From NCBI GenBank assembly GCA_002307185.1, contig DBTT01000021.1, forward strand, positions 1-64,000: a stretch of 64,000 bases of DNA, in the 5' to 3' direction. Positions within the stretch are counted from its first letter, which is position 1. Each line of letters starts with the position of its first letter. Under the pieces are notes generated by a model that was not told the DNA's origin, ran no database searches, and saw only the letters and a program-made list of their open reading frames with translations. Position numbers and translations under genes: made by a program. This document shows, piece after piece, positions 54,834-63,205 of the stretch. This stretch comes from Bacteroidales bacterium UBA1309. Its GTDB lineage: Bacteria; Bacteroidota; Bacteroidia; Bacteroidales; Dysgonomonadaceae.

Positions 54834-55472
54834 ATGAAGCCCAAATTACCGATAATGTATTTTTACGCATTCCTGATTTCATTTTTCTCAGGAACAGCCA
54901 TATCTTGCTCCGACGACGAGGCTGATGCTGGATATCTCTCAGGCAAATTTCGTCTCGATATCGCAACTGTGAGAATCGAAAATACAACCCCTGTCTTAGC
55001 ACTCGACTCGAAGGATACATTAAGGGCTACGTCGATTTCGGACTTTAGCTTCACTCAAAAAGACGGCCAGCGGGTCCTTGTGAACCATTCGCCAGACGAA
55101 GGTAGCGGGATTGTGATACACTCGGTTTCGGATATCCTCACCTCCCGAATTTTCACCGCAAAATTGGACACGCTTCCCTCTGACCCAGTGAAAATCCAAA
55201 GCGTTTGGACCGGCGGCGGATACCTCAACGTGATTCTTTACATGAATTATTATTCAAAGAAACACATATTTGGGCTTTACCGATCGGCAGAGTCGCCCAA
55301 TGATTTGTATCTGAGCCATGACAAACAAGGAGATAGCGAGGGATACCCTGTTCGGGTATATATGTCCTTTTACCTTAATGGATTGCAAAAGTCGTCAAAC
55401 GATAGCACAAGCTTTTCGGTGACCATCCCCACCTCTTCGGGCGATGAAAACTACGATTTCGTTTTTCTTTAA
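54834..55472 (+). CDS. NigD-like lipoprotein
   Basis: A 212-residue predicted lipoprotein (hydrophobic signal followed by TAISC, lipid cysteine at residue 25). YLSGKFRLDIATVRIENTTP and the later GGGYLNVILYMNYY fit the NigD-like family, a group of Bacteroidetes lipoproteins of unknown function named after a bacteriocin-linked gene. It lies 28 bp after the acyltransferase gene. Likely on the outer membrane or in the periplasm. Confidence 0.75.
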   Translation: MKPKLPIMYFYAFLISFFSGTAISCSDDEADAGYLSGKFRLDIATVRIENTTPVLALDSKDTLRATSISDFSFTQKDGQRVLVNHSPDEGSGIVIHSVSDILTSRIFTAKLDTLPSDPVKIQSVWTGGGYLNVILYMNYYSKKHIFGLYRSAESPNDLYLSHDKQGDSEGYPVRVYMSFYLNGLQKSSNDSTSFSVTIPTSSGDENYDFVFL

Positions 55473-55546
55473 ACATGTTTCACTGCTATTCTTCAAATTT
55501 TTATTTACATTTGTCCTATTAATGACTTCTTAAAATTTGAATGCAA

Positions 55547-56110
55547 ATGAAGTATATTTTCACACTTCTGGCTGTTTTTGCTTTCACCATCTCTTATGCT
55601 CAGGCCTCATCGGCGGAGGAGCAATCTTCCATCTTGGTGAAACAAGGGAAAGTTGTTCTCGAAAAAGAACTTGACTTGATTATTGATAGCAAGAGCGCCT
55701 ACCAGATATTGCGGTTGTGGGCAAAAGACAATTATGGAAGAGATCCCTTCATTTCGAGTGTTCGCTACGACAATCAGGGAAAATTCATAACGGCAAAGTC
55801 CCGGATTGAACTTTTGTTGCCTCCCGATTCAAAAAACATCCGTGAAAAAATCGTGATGAGGTACCGCATAGATGCTTCTATTGCGAATGGAAAATGCGTT
55901 GTCACTTTCAGAGAAATAGCCTATTTGTATGAAAATCCGCAGAAACCTCATTTTTTGCCCAAAATAAGCAAAGCAGAAGAGTTGATAACGGATCAGGCTT
56001 TGTCGTTGAAGGATAGCCAATCCGAATTGCGCTCGAACGTTCGCAAAAGCACGCTCTATTTCATCAGTCAAACAACTCAAGAACTTGATCTGCGCCTCCA
56101 TGGCAAATGA
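55547..56110 (+). CDS. DUF4468-like secreted protein
   Basis: A 187-residue protein with a signal peptide (MKYIFTLLAVFAFTISYAQA). The mature part has a central strand-rich stretch with KDNYGRDPFISSVRYDNQGK and VVTFREIAYLYE, which fits the DUF4468 pattern (TBP-like fold). Function is not known. TACATTTG at 55506-55513 is a good -7 element for it. An ATG two codons upstream (55541) is equally possible. Confidence 0.75.
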   Translation: MKYIFTLLAVFAFTISYAQASSAEEQSSILVKQGKVVLEKELDLIIDSKSAYQILRLWAKDNYGRDPFISSVRYDNQGKFITAKSRIELLLPPDSKNIREKIVMRYRIDASIANGKCVVTFREIAYLYENPQKPHFLPKISKAEELITDQALSLKDSQSELRSNVRKSTLYFISQTTQELDLRLHGK

Positions 56111-56173
56111 TATATTTGGTATATTCGCTCAACAGATTCCCTATTCGGGCTTTAAATTATAATTCTTAGGGCT

Positions 56174-56863
56174 ATGCGTATTTTATGGAAATGGGCAAAA
56201 AGAATTGCCATTTTCTTTTTTGCATTCAGCATTTTTCAGGTGGTTCTGCTCAAATTCGTACCTGTTTATTTCACTCCGTTGATGTTTATTCGGAGTGCGC
56301 AACATCTTTTTGTGGGCGAACCCACAGGTTGGAAACACAAATGGGTGTCGGGTGATCAAATCTCAAAATACCTTCCACAAGCAGTTACTGCCTCGGAGGA
56401 CAATCTGTTTTTAGAACACATTGGTTTCGATTTCACTCAAATTGAAAAGGCGAGGGCAGATGCAGAAGCAGGGAAACGAGCCAGAGGAGCGAGCACCATT
56501 TCGCAACAAACCGCCAAGAATGTATTTCTTTGGCCGGGCCGTTCCTTTATCCGAAAGGGATTTGAAGCTTACTACACTTTGCTAATCGAGCTGATTTGGG
56601 GAAAAGAACGGATAATGACGGTGTATTTGAATTCCATTGAAATGGGAGATGGAATATATGGAGCTGAAGCGGTGGCCCAAGCGCATTTTGGCAAATCAGC
56701 CAAGAAACTTACACGCAAAGAGTGCGCACTGATTGCCGCCACATTGCCAAATCCAATCCGATTTAATTCAGCACATCCGTCTAAATATATTGTACGCCGA
56801 TCGCACCGGATTATGGCGCTGATGCCAAAAGTGAAATCTGTGGATATCAGGCGAGATGAGTGA
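56174..56863 (+). CDS. mtgA: Monofunctional peptidoglycan glycosyltransferase MtgA
   Basis: A 229-residue GT51 enzyme that polymerises lipid II. One N-terminal membrane helix (about 8-30) is followed by the catalytic motif [15 protein letters not shown], whose first Glu is the catalytic base, then [20 protein letters not shown] and [20 protein letters not shown]. Length and motif order are normal. It ends the PASTA-to-MtgA gene run and is followed by a strong terminator. Confidence 0.95.
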   Translation: MRILWKWAKRIAIFFFAFSIFQVVLLKFVPVYFTPLMFIRSAQHLFVGEPTGWKHKWVSGDQISKYLPQAVTASEDNLFLEHIGFDFTQIEKARADAEAGKRARGASTISQQTAKNVFLWPGRSFIRKGFEAYYTLLIELIWGKERIMTVYLNSIEMGDGIYGAEAVAQAHFGKSAKKLTRKECALIAATLPNPIRFNSAHPSKYIVRRSHRIMALMPKVKSVDIRRDE

Positions 56864-56898
56864 AGAAGGGTTTTGCCTGTGCAGAATTATTTATACAA

Positions 56899-56934
56899 AA
56901 GGAGGTGTTCCAATTGGGACACCTCCTTTTTGTA
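56899..56934. terminator. Bidirectional intrinsic terminator
   Basis: AAAAGGAGGTGT and ACACCTCCTTTT, extended by TCC/GGG pairs, form a stem of about 14 bp around AATT, with A and T runs on the two sides. It can end both mtgA (+) and the secreted protein gene (-). Confidence 0.9.
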
Positions 56935-56952
56935 CTAATATCCACACAGACC

Positions 56953-57852
56953 TTACTTGACAAGTACCTTCCGTGTTGTGCTTCCGACCTTCACAATATA
57001 TAATTGTCCTGATGGCACGCTGATTGTACTAGTTCCTTCTGAAACAATCGTTGTCTTCACTAACATGCCAAGGGTGCTATACACTTGCACTGTTTCGCCG
57101 ACATTTGCCGACACGATGATTTCTCCCTTTTGGGCAGAAATTTCAGGTGCATTTCCTCCCTTGCTGTTTGTCATTGAACTTGTAGATGAAACCGTAAAAG
57201 AATAAGTTGGAACTGTCAAAATCGTATTAGACTTCGTGTAGTTGTCCGTATTCGTAATAATTTCCAATACCTCTTCTTTTGTTCCTGACACCGTTGTGTT
57301 TGTGAGGTAGGCATTGTCGGTTTCTGTTGTGGAGGTGGTCATCGCAACAGATGCGCCAGACAATGCCGTCGGATAATCTGAGGAATTGCTATTGTCTGCA
57401 TACGCAAAGCTTTCCGTTGAAAAGGCAAACAGCCAAGCGGCATCTTCGTTTGTGGTAGGGCTCGTGGTTCCTTCATAGGCCAATACTTGGTCTCCAGATG
57501 TAGATAGGTTGAAGCTGCCGTTTGTTGTGACGCTTCCTGTTGTTGAGCTATAAGTTCCCTCTAATGTCAATGTGATTACTGTCCCTGCCGGTGTGGCATC
57601 CGTGTTTGTCCACTGGATTGTTCCTTCTCCAGTTCTCCACGCCGGTGTTGTTGCATCCCACCCATTATCAGTGAAGCTTACAACTGTGTTTGCCGGTATG
57701 TCAGCGAGAGCGACAAATGTTAAAGTTTTTGTGGCATCTGCATTCACTCCAATGACTGCGATATCACCGGCAGTTAAAGCGTAAGAAGAAAAGCCATAGG
57801 TGAACATTGTAACAGCCAAAAACATGGTTTTCAAAAAGTAATTTTTTTTCAT
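56953..57852 (-). CDS. Secreted protein with C-terminal T9SS-type sorting domain
   Basis: A 299-residue protein with a signal peptide (to about residue 25, SSYALT). The first half (GDIAVIGVNADATKTLTFVA to about residue 190) resembles a beta-rich, lamin-tail-like domain seen in Bacteroidetes extracellular proteins. A Ser/Thr-rich part follows. The last 65 residues (IIVSANVGETVQVYSTLGML ... LYIVKVGSTTRKVLVK) have the form of type IX secretion sorting domains. Start 57852 fits the signal peptide; an earlier ATG at 57948 does not. Role unknown; likely cell-surface. Confidence 0.82.
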   Translation of the reverse strand: MKKNYFLKTMFLAVTMFTYGFSSYALTAGDIAVIGVNADATKTLTFVALADIPANTVVSFTDNGWDATTPAWRTGEGTIQWTNTDATPAGTVITLTLEGTYSSTTGSVTTNGSFNLSTSGDQVLAYEGTTSPTTNEDAAWLFAFSTESFAYADNSNSSDYPTALSGASVAMTTSTTETDNAYLTNTTVSGTKEEVLEIITNTDNYTKSNTILTVPTYSFTVSSTSSMTNSKGGNAPEISAQKGEIIVSANVGETVQVYSTLGMLVKTTIVSEGTSTISVPSGQLYIVKVGSTTRKVLVK

Positions 57853-58047
57853 AATTGTAAAATTTGAGTTATACATAAAGTTAAAAAAAGTCAGAGTTAG
57901 CAAATTCAAAATAGAAATATATTTCGTCTCTGTTTTCACAAGAGACAAAATGCCATTGAAAATTCACAGTTGGTGAAAATTAAGATATAAAGTGTATTAA
58001 GATTCGAAAGATGTGCTAATGTGCGACCCAATTGGTCGCAGAATAAA

Positions 58048-58098
58048 ATATCTGAGTGAGATTATCTTGCTCATGCAGGCTAACCTCACTCAGATGAT
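58048..58098 (-). terminator. Hairpin after the minus-strand secreted protein gene
   Basis: ATCTGAGTGAG and its complement CTCACTCAGAT (11 bp) are separated by about 25 nt. On the minus strand the second arm is followed by ATTTTATTCTG. A probable terminator for the gene ending at 58105. Confidence 0.65.
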
Positions 58099-58104
58099 TA
58101 AAGT

Positions 58105-58893
58105 TTATTTTACAAGGATTTTTCCTGTAGCCGTTCCAGCTTTAACGATGTACAAGCCTTTGCTTAAGCCAGTTAATGATGCTTCTCCGCTTTCGATCGT
58201 CAAAATTTTGATTTGTTGGCCAACAGTGTTGTACAATATTGCTACTGTGCCATCAACAGCGTCGCTGTAAAATAATGTCTTTCCAGATGCATAGATAGCA
58301 TTGGTTGTTGCACCTGTATTGTTTGTGATACCAGCGCTACTGTCTTCCACAAGAGAAAATTTATCCCAGTAAACAGTTGCTTTGTTATATGTTCTAACTT
58401 GCAATGAAAGAATAGGATAATTGCTGGGGACCGTAAAGCTTATGCTATAAGTTTTCCACACCCCCATTGTTTCTTTTGCAGATAAATATGCCGTAGTTGT
58501 ATTTCCACCGGGTCCCTTCATCGTTAATGAGTCAGCAAGGGTCATAGACCAATACTGACTACTATCGCTAGTCATAAAATTAGACCAGATGCGTGCATCA
58601 TATCCGTCACCAGCTTCAATATAATACGCAAAGCTCAAAGTGTACGTTTTGCCTTCTGTCAAAGTGATCATCTGGCCAAGAGAACTTGTTCCTGTTGCAA
58701 CAAATTTTGCAGAACTTGAACCATCATAGACTGTTGTTGAATCTTGAGCCATAGTCCCATTAACACTAACAGTCCAGCTATCTGGTGTTCCATCCGTCCA
58801 ATTTTCCAAGCTTGGATTCACCACTAAATTTGTTTGCGCATTAATCAAAATAGTGCAAAATGTAAAAAAAAATAATAGAGTAATTTTTTTCAT
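58105..58893 (-). CDS. Secreted carbohydrate-binding-like protein with T9SS-type tail
   Basis: A 262-residue protein with a signal peptide (MKKITLLFFFTFCTILINAQ). LVVNPSLENWTDGTPDSWTV up to about residue 175 is typical of jelly-roll CBM4/9-like or similar beta-sandwich domains (TYTLSFAYY, YSISFTVPS). The last 70 residues (IYASGKTLFYSDAVDGTVAI ... LYIVKAGTATGKILVK) are a type IX sorting domain. Possible role: binding a polysaccharide or surface ligand. Similar in design to the gene at 56953. Confidence 0.8.
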   Translation of the reverse strand: MKKITLLFFFTFCTILINAQTNLVVNPSLENWTDGTPDSWTVSVNGTMAQDSTTVYDGSSSAKFVATGTSSLGQMITLTEGKTYTLSFAYYIEAGDGYDARIWSNFMTSDSSQYWSMTLADSLTMKGPGGNTTTAYLSAKETMGVWKTYSISFTVPSNYPILSLQVRTYNKATVYWDKFSLVEDSSAGITNNTGATTNAIYASGKTLFYSDAVDGTVAILYNTVGQQIKILTIESGEASLTGLSKGLYIVKAGTATGKILVK

Positions 58894-59322
58894 ATAAAAA
58901 AAGTTAAGTTAAATGTATCAGGATTGATTTTATTGTTGCAAATGTAATATTTTCTCTTTTACAAATTATTGCATGAATAAATTGTAACCAAAGATTTATA
59001 TTCTACTTAATGAATCTAAAATAGCAGATCTTAGCGATCCCCGACAAACAATCTTTATCTCTAAATTTCAAAAATAGTAAATGTATTTGAAATATCCAAA
59101 AGGAAAAAATAATTTGTTTTTTCGGAGGCCTTTTTTATTCGTTTTGTTTACAATGAAAGAGGAATCTTTAACCTATGAAAAAAACTATTCATGTAGAATA
59201 TTCCTAAAATAGCTCAAAATCTCAGATTAAAATACCCCTTTTATGCGAAATAGCTTATTTTTGCATCATTGATTGAAATTAAAAAAAGAGAGTAACAAAT
59301 AATATTTAATAATACTAATCAA
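58894..59322. other. Divergent AT-rich intergenic region
   Basis: Between the divergent genes at 58893 (-) and 59323 (+). TATTTTTG at 59256-59263 is a -7-like element for the plus-strand gene, 60 bp before its ATG. No gene, strong hairpin or repeat was found in the rest. Confidence 0.5.
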
Positions 59323-59898
59323 ATGAAAAAAGCTATTTTGTCCCTTTCGTTCTTGTTTGTTTTCGCATTGGCGTATTCGCAAGATTATTCATTCCGTTTT
59401 GGAGCGAAAGCTGGGTTGAATTATTCGGATTTGAAGTCGGGTGGTGGCTATGATTATTCTCTTTATCATGGATATACAGTGGGAGCATTCACCGAAATGA
59501 GAAAGGCGAGCCTGAAAGATTTTTTTCTGAGAGGAGGGGTCAATTTCTCCCAAAGAGGAGTGACTTACAGCAAAGAAGAGACTGTAAATAAATATCTCGA
59601 AGTTCCTATCCAGTTGGGATATAAATATAAAGCAACATCATTCTTGAATATCTATGCGCTTGCCGGCCCCTCCGTTCAGTTCAGGATGTATGGTAATGCC
59701 TACATGAAAGGGTTTAGCGATCACGAAATAGAAACTCAAAAGTTTATTGCGGCAGGTGAGGCTAATATTGGGTTCGAATTTTTGAAACACATCCAATTGG
59801 AAGGTGGCTATCAATATGGATTTACTCCTGATTACAAATCTTCAAGTTTTTCTGGAAATAACAGCACATTTAACCTAACTGTTGGTTTGGCTTTCTAA
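59323..59898 (+). CDS. Outer membrane beta-barrel protein (porin-like, PorT family)
   Basis: A 191-residue protein with a signal peptide (ending ALAYSQ). The mature part has alternating residues typical of an eight-stranded barrel: FRFGAKAGLNYSDLKSGG at the start, YLEVPIQLGYKYKATSF in the middle and a final STFNLTVGLAF ending in Phe. It fits the outer-membrane beta-barrel (OMP_b-brl_2) family. Function unknown. It converges with the nuclease-like gene, with only three bases between the stops. Confidence 0.85.
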   Translation: MKKAILSLSFLFVFALAYSQDYSFRFGAKAGLNYSDLKSGGGYDYSLYHGYTVGAFTEMRKASLKDFFLRGGVNFSQRGVTYSKEETVNKYLEVPIQLGYKYKATSFLNIYALAGPSVQFRMYGNAYMKGFSDHEIETQKFIAAGEANIGFEFLKHIQLEGGYQYGFTPDYKSSSFSGNNSTFNLTVGLAF

Positions 59899-59901
59899 GA
59901 A

Positions 59902-60954
59902 TTATTCCTTCACGATCAAATCCAAAACGATGGGGAAATGGTCGCTGAATCCGCCGAGATAGTTTGGCCCGGAGTTTGTGCGGAAAGGCTTGAATCCGCC
60001 ATAAGTGGTGTCTTTCTCCCGAAGAAATCCGGGGTCGAAAATGCGGGGAGAATCTTTTACCAACGAAATGGAAGGCGAATCCGAGAGGAGGTTTCCGCTG
60101 ATAATAAATTGGTCGATCAAGTCCCATTCCCCTTGAAATTTGTAGGTGCCGAAGTCGTTTTCGCCCAAGCGATGAAAAAAAGTGTTTACCAATTGCCGCT
60201 TTGAAATGTTTTCACCAATCATCGAAGTTGCACCCAGGACACCCGACAGGCTTTTGTCTGTGGGTTGGTCGTTGAAATCTCCCATAATCAGAATATTTGC
60301 AGAAGAACGGATAGCGAGAAGGCTGTCCGTTTTTGTTTTTAAAGTTCTTGCGGCTGCAAGCCGGTAGGGTTCGGAAGCCATTTGTCCATCCCGTCGGGAA
60401 GGGAAATGGCAAACAAAAACATCCAGTGTGTCTCCACTGATTACCCGTCCGCTTACATGCAGGATATTTCGCGTGGGACGACCATTTTTTTCGGGTGATA
60501 CCACAGCGTACTCATTTTTAGCCAGCAATTTGAACTTGTCGCGCTGGTAGAGAAAACCCACATTTACTCCCCTCACGTCGGGAGAATTGGTGCATACGTA
60601 TTCGTATTTTTGGCCTCTCAGGGGAGAGCGTTTGGTGAGGTCATACAGCACGGAGTCGTTCTCCACTTCCACCAGGCCGACGAGTGCCGGCGATTCCATT
60701 TCGCCAATGGCCGTGAGTACACGGGTGATGTTGCGGAGCTTTGTCCAATACTTGTAGTCGTTCCATTTCATCATCCCTTTCGGGAGGAATTCATCGTCGT
60801 CTTTTTCGGGATTGTCTTTTGTGTCAAAAAGATTCTCCACGTTGTAGGATACTACACGAAGCCTGTCTTGCGCATCGATAGACGCACAAGGAAATGTGGA
60901 GAAAATGAGGAACAAGATCCCACACTTAGTTAGAAGATTTCTTTTGCCATTCAT
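59902..60954 (-). CDS. Secreted endonuclease/exonuclease/phosphatase family protein
   Basis: A 350-residue protein with a signal peptide (to about residue 28, SIDAQ). VVSYNVENLFDTKD, LVGLVEVENDSVL, ILIMGDFNDQPTDKSL and the final GGFSDHFPIVLDL are the four signature blocks of the EEP fold (Asn, Glu, Asp/Asn and Asp-His catalytic residues). It may be an extracellular or periplasmic DNase or phosphatase. Overlaps the upstream lipoprotein gene by 29 bp, so the two are probably expressed together. Confidence 0.9.
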   Translation of the reverse strand: MNGKRNLLTKCGILFLIFSTFPCASIDAQDRLRVVSYNVENLFDTKDNPEKDDDEFLPKGMMKWNDYKYWTKLRNITRVLTAIGEMESPALVGLVEVENDSVLYDLTKRSPLRGQKYEYVCTNSPDVRGVNVGFLYQRDKFKLLAKNEYAVVSPEKNGRPTRNILHVSGRVISGDTLDVFVCHFPSRRDGQMASEPYRLAAARTLKTKTDSLLAIRSSANILIMGDFNDQPTDKSLSGVLGATSMIGENISKRQLVNTFFHRLGENDFGTYKFQGEWDLIDQFIISGNLLSDSPSISLVKDSPRIFDPGFLREKDTTYGGFKPFRTNSGPNYLGGFSDHFPIVLDLIVKE

Positions 60955-62419
60955 AACATCCTATGTCAGGACCGTCATCGCTGATCCGCGATATACCTTT
61001 CAAATCGAGCGGTAAATTTACGGAATAGGTGCTTGCAGCCGCATTTATTGCCACTGATGCAGAATCCAGTTCAAAGCTAAATACGTAGTCCCCGTTTGTG
61101 TTTAGGTTTTCAAATCCTGGGTCTTTGTCCCATATTATGTTCACAAAATTTTCATCATCTTCGCCTTCCACCCGGATCAAGCAGCTTGTAAACAGATGAT
61201 TAAATGGCGTTTGCTCATTTCCATCCAATGTGTTGTATAGCTCAACATCGGAGCTGCTTGATCCGGATATAATGCAATTCGTAAAATTACATGTTTCCAA
61301 AGGCAAAACGGCATTGTTGAATATATTGCTGATATATAGTGTTTTTGAGCCTGAAGCCCGGGATTCATTGACCGCATTGAAGTAATTGGCGATGGTGCAA
61401 TGCAGGAAAGTATATTGTCCGCCAATTAACTGCACGCACATTTCTTTGGCATTCGTGATTTGGCAATTGAAGAAGTTGATGATACAATTCGTAGCCGTCA
61501 CTCCGTTCTCATAGACATTGTGTATAATCACATTGGTAAGAGTCGCTTTTGTTTCGTCCGATAGTGATTGTTTAAAGTTGATGCCATGGAAAGAATTTCG
61601 AATCCGTACATTTTCAAAAACATTGTTGAAACTTAAGGAATCCACCGTGATGCCGCTCCACTGTCCCGTCACACCATTATCGTACAGCACGTTCGAGAAT
61701 AATCTATCGGTGCGGTCACCTCGAAACACTACCGGGTTGTCAATAGACCCGACAACCGACAGCTGACCTTTCACATAGAGCCCAGCTCCTTTGTGGAAAA
61801 AGAGTTTTGTTCCGGATTCTATCGTGACATGGGCTCCTTCGGCAATCGTCAAGGTATCGTAGATTAGCAACGGGCGTTCGCCGAGGATGGTGGTGTCGTT
61901 AGCTAAAGTCTTTTTGTCCCATATATAAACATCCTGGCCGTAAGCTTCAAGGTGTAGATATTGGACGTTTCCGTTGGTGACAAAACGGATCGAATCTTCG
62001 ATGAATATCGGATTGTCGCTGTTTTGGGGATCAACGGTTAACTCAATAAAGACATACATGCTATCTTGTCCTCTCAACTCTACATTCGTCTGATCTCCTG
62101 AATATCCATCCACATTCATACGGAAAAAACTTCCGCTTCCTCCCATCAACTGAATGGATTCGATGTTGACTGCATTTTTGTTTTTATTGTGAATCAATAT
62201 ACGTTTGGTGGACGTTTTTATGGATGTGAATACAGTATCAAAACTAACCGTATCTGTCGAAAAAGTCAGCTTTAAGGAACTGTCTGTCGAAATCACATCG
62301 TTGTCTTCTTTGCATGAAAAAAACAAGCATCCCGAAAGAAATGTCAAGAGAATATAGCAGTAAACGAGTGATCGAGTGACCGGATACCCCACTGATTCAG
62401 TGATTCTATCATTCATCAT
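60926..62419 (-). CDS. Right-handed beta-helix lipoprotein
   Basis: A 497-residue protein with a membrane stretch and lipobox (LFFSC, Cys36). After a domain with SFDTVFTSIKTSTKRILIHN (about 60-160), repeated segments such as FENVRIRNSFHGINFKQS, LTNVIIHNVYENGVTATNCI and FLHCTIANYFNAVNES point to a parallel beta-helix (pectate-lyase-like). It ends DDGPDIGCYEWQ, common in such proteins. Ligand not known. The first residues (before VTRSL) may be read from a CGAGTGATCGAGTGACC repeat, so the real start could be a little later. Confidence 0.75.
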   Translation of the reverse strand: MMNDRITESVGYPVTRSLVYCYILLTFLSGCLFFSCKEDNDVISTDSSLKLTFSTDTVSFDTVFTSIKTSTKRILIHNKNKNAVNIESIQLMGGSGSFFRMNVDGYSGDQTNVELRGQDSMYVFIELTVDPQNSDNPIFIEDSIRFVTNGNVQYLHLEAYGQDVYIWDKKTLANDTTILGERPLLIYDTLTIAEGAHVTIESGTKLFFHKGAGLYVKGQLSVVGSIDNPVVFRGDRTDRLFSNVLYDNGVTGQWSGITVDSLSFNNVFENVRIRNSFHGINFKQSLSDETKATLTNVIIHNVYENGVTATNCIINFFNCQITNAKEMCVQLIGGQYTFLHCTIANYFNAVNESRASGSKTLYISNIFNNAVLPLETCNFTNCIISGSSSSDVELYNTLDGNEQTPFNHLFTSCLIRVEGEDDENFVNIIWDKDPGFENLNTNGDYVFSFELDSASVAINAAASTYSVNLPLDLKGISRISDDGPDIGCYEWQKKSSN

Positions 62420-62432
62420 TTTACATTGTCAT

Positions 62433-63110
62433 TCAGCTACAAACACCATCGATCGAGCAGGATTGCCCGCTGAAGTTTATGGATTCGTCATTCCCATTCA
62501 CCGCCGCTTCCAATGCTTTCACATATTCTTCGATGGCAAGCGACCCTTCGATCGTGATTTTTTCATCGATTTGATAAAATGGGATGTACTCCAAATTCAA
62601 TTCGTTTTCGCTGTAAGCAATATCATCCTTGATCTCTTGCAGGAAACGTTCGCTGTCCAGTACCTCTTCTATTTCATCCTTCGGAAGTCCGATCGAAGTT
62701 CCAGCTTCGATCAAGACCTGCTTGTCGCTTACATTTTTGCCATCTGTGAAATAAGCTTTGAAAAGAACTTCTTCGGCTTCGGTTGCCAGTCCTTTCTCCT
62801 TGGCCAATTTTACAAGGCGCAGAGCGTCCGATGTGTTGGCATACACCAGCTTGTCGAGGTTGTATTCCAATCCCACTTCGGCAGCCAATGCCTCCATCTT
62901 TTTGTTGCTCCTGCTGTTGTAATGCGCGCTTTTACCGCTTTCGGAATGAATTCCTTTGGGCAGGTCAGGGTTTAGTTCATAACTATGCCAGATCAATTCC
63001 ACATCTTTGGCACGAGGAAATTGCTCCAGGGCTTTCTCGAATTTACGTTTTCCTATATAACAATACGGACAAGCGATGTCCGACCAAATTTCAACTTTAA
63101 TCTTGCTCAT
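62433..63110 (-). CDS. DsbA-family oxidoreductase (FrnE-like)
   Basis: A 225-residue thioredoxin-fold protein. KVEIWSDIACPYCYIGKRKF places CPYC at residues 14-17, and a helical insertion follows. There is no signal peptide, so it should be cytoplasmic, like FrnE. It ends with cysteines in SGQSCSIDGVCS, a feature of FrnE-type proteins. The ATG at 63110 was chosen; one at 63137 adds nine residues. Confidence 0.9.
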   Translation of the reverse strand: MSKIKVEIWSDIACPYCYIGKRKFEKALEQFPRAKDVELIWHSYELNPDLPKGIHSESGKSAHYNSRSNKKMEALAAEVGLEYNLDKLVYANTSDALRLVKLAKEKGLATEAEEVLFKAYFTDGKNVSDKQVLIEAGTSIGLPKDEIEEVLDSERFLQEIKDDIAYSENELNLEYIPFYQIDEKITIEGSLAIEEYVKALEAAVNGNDESINFSGQSCSIDGVCS

Positions 63111-63128
63111 ACTCTTTTGTAATAATGA

Positions 63129-63173
63129 AACGAGCAACTGGCGACAATTCCTACTCTTTTATCTGCCAGTCAC
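63129..63173 (-). terminator. Hairpin between pepD and the DsbA-family gene
   Basis: ACGAG-CA-ACTGGC and GCCAGT-CA-CTCGT pair as two short stems with a small internal loop. On the minus strand it follows the pepD stop at 63206 and leads into TTTCATTATT. A moderate terminator candidate. Confidence 0.55.
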
Positions 63174-63205
63174 TCGTTATACTATAAAACGGTTTTCGTA
63201 TCGAA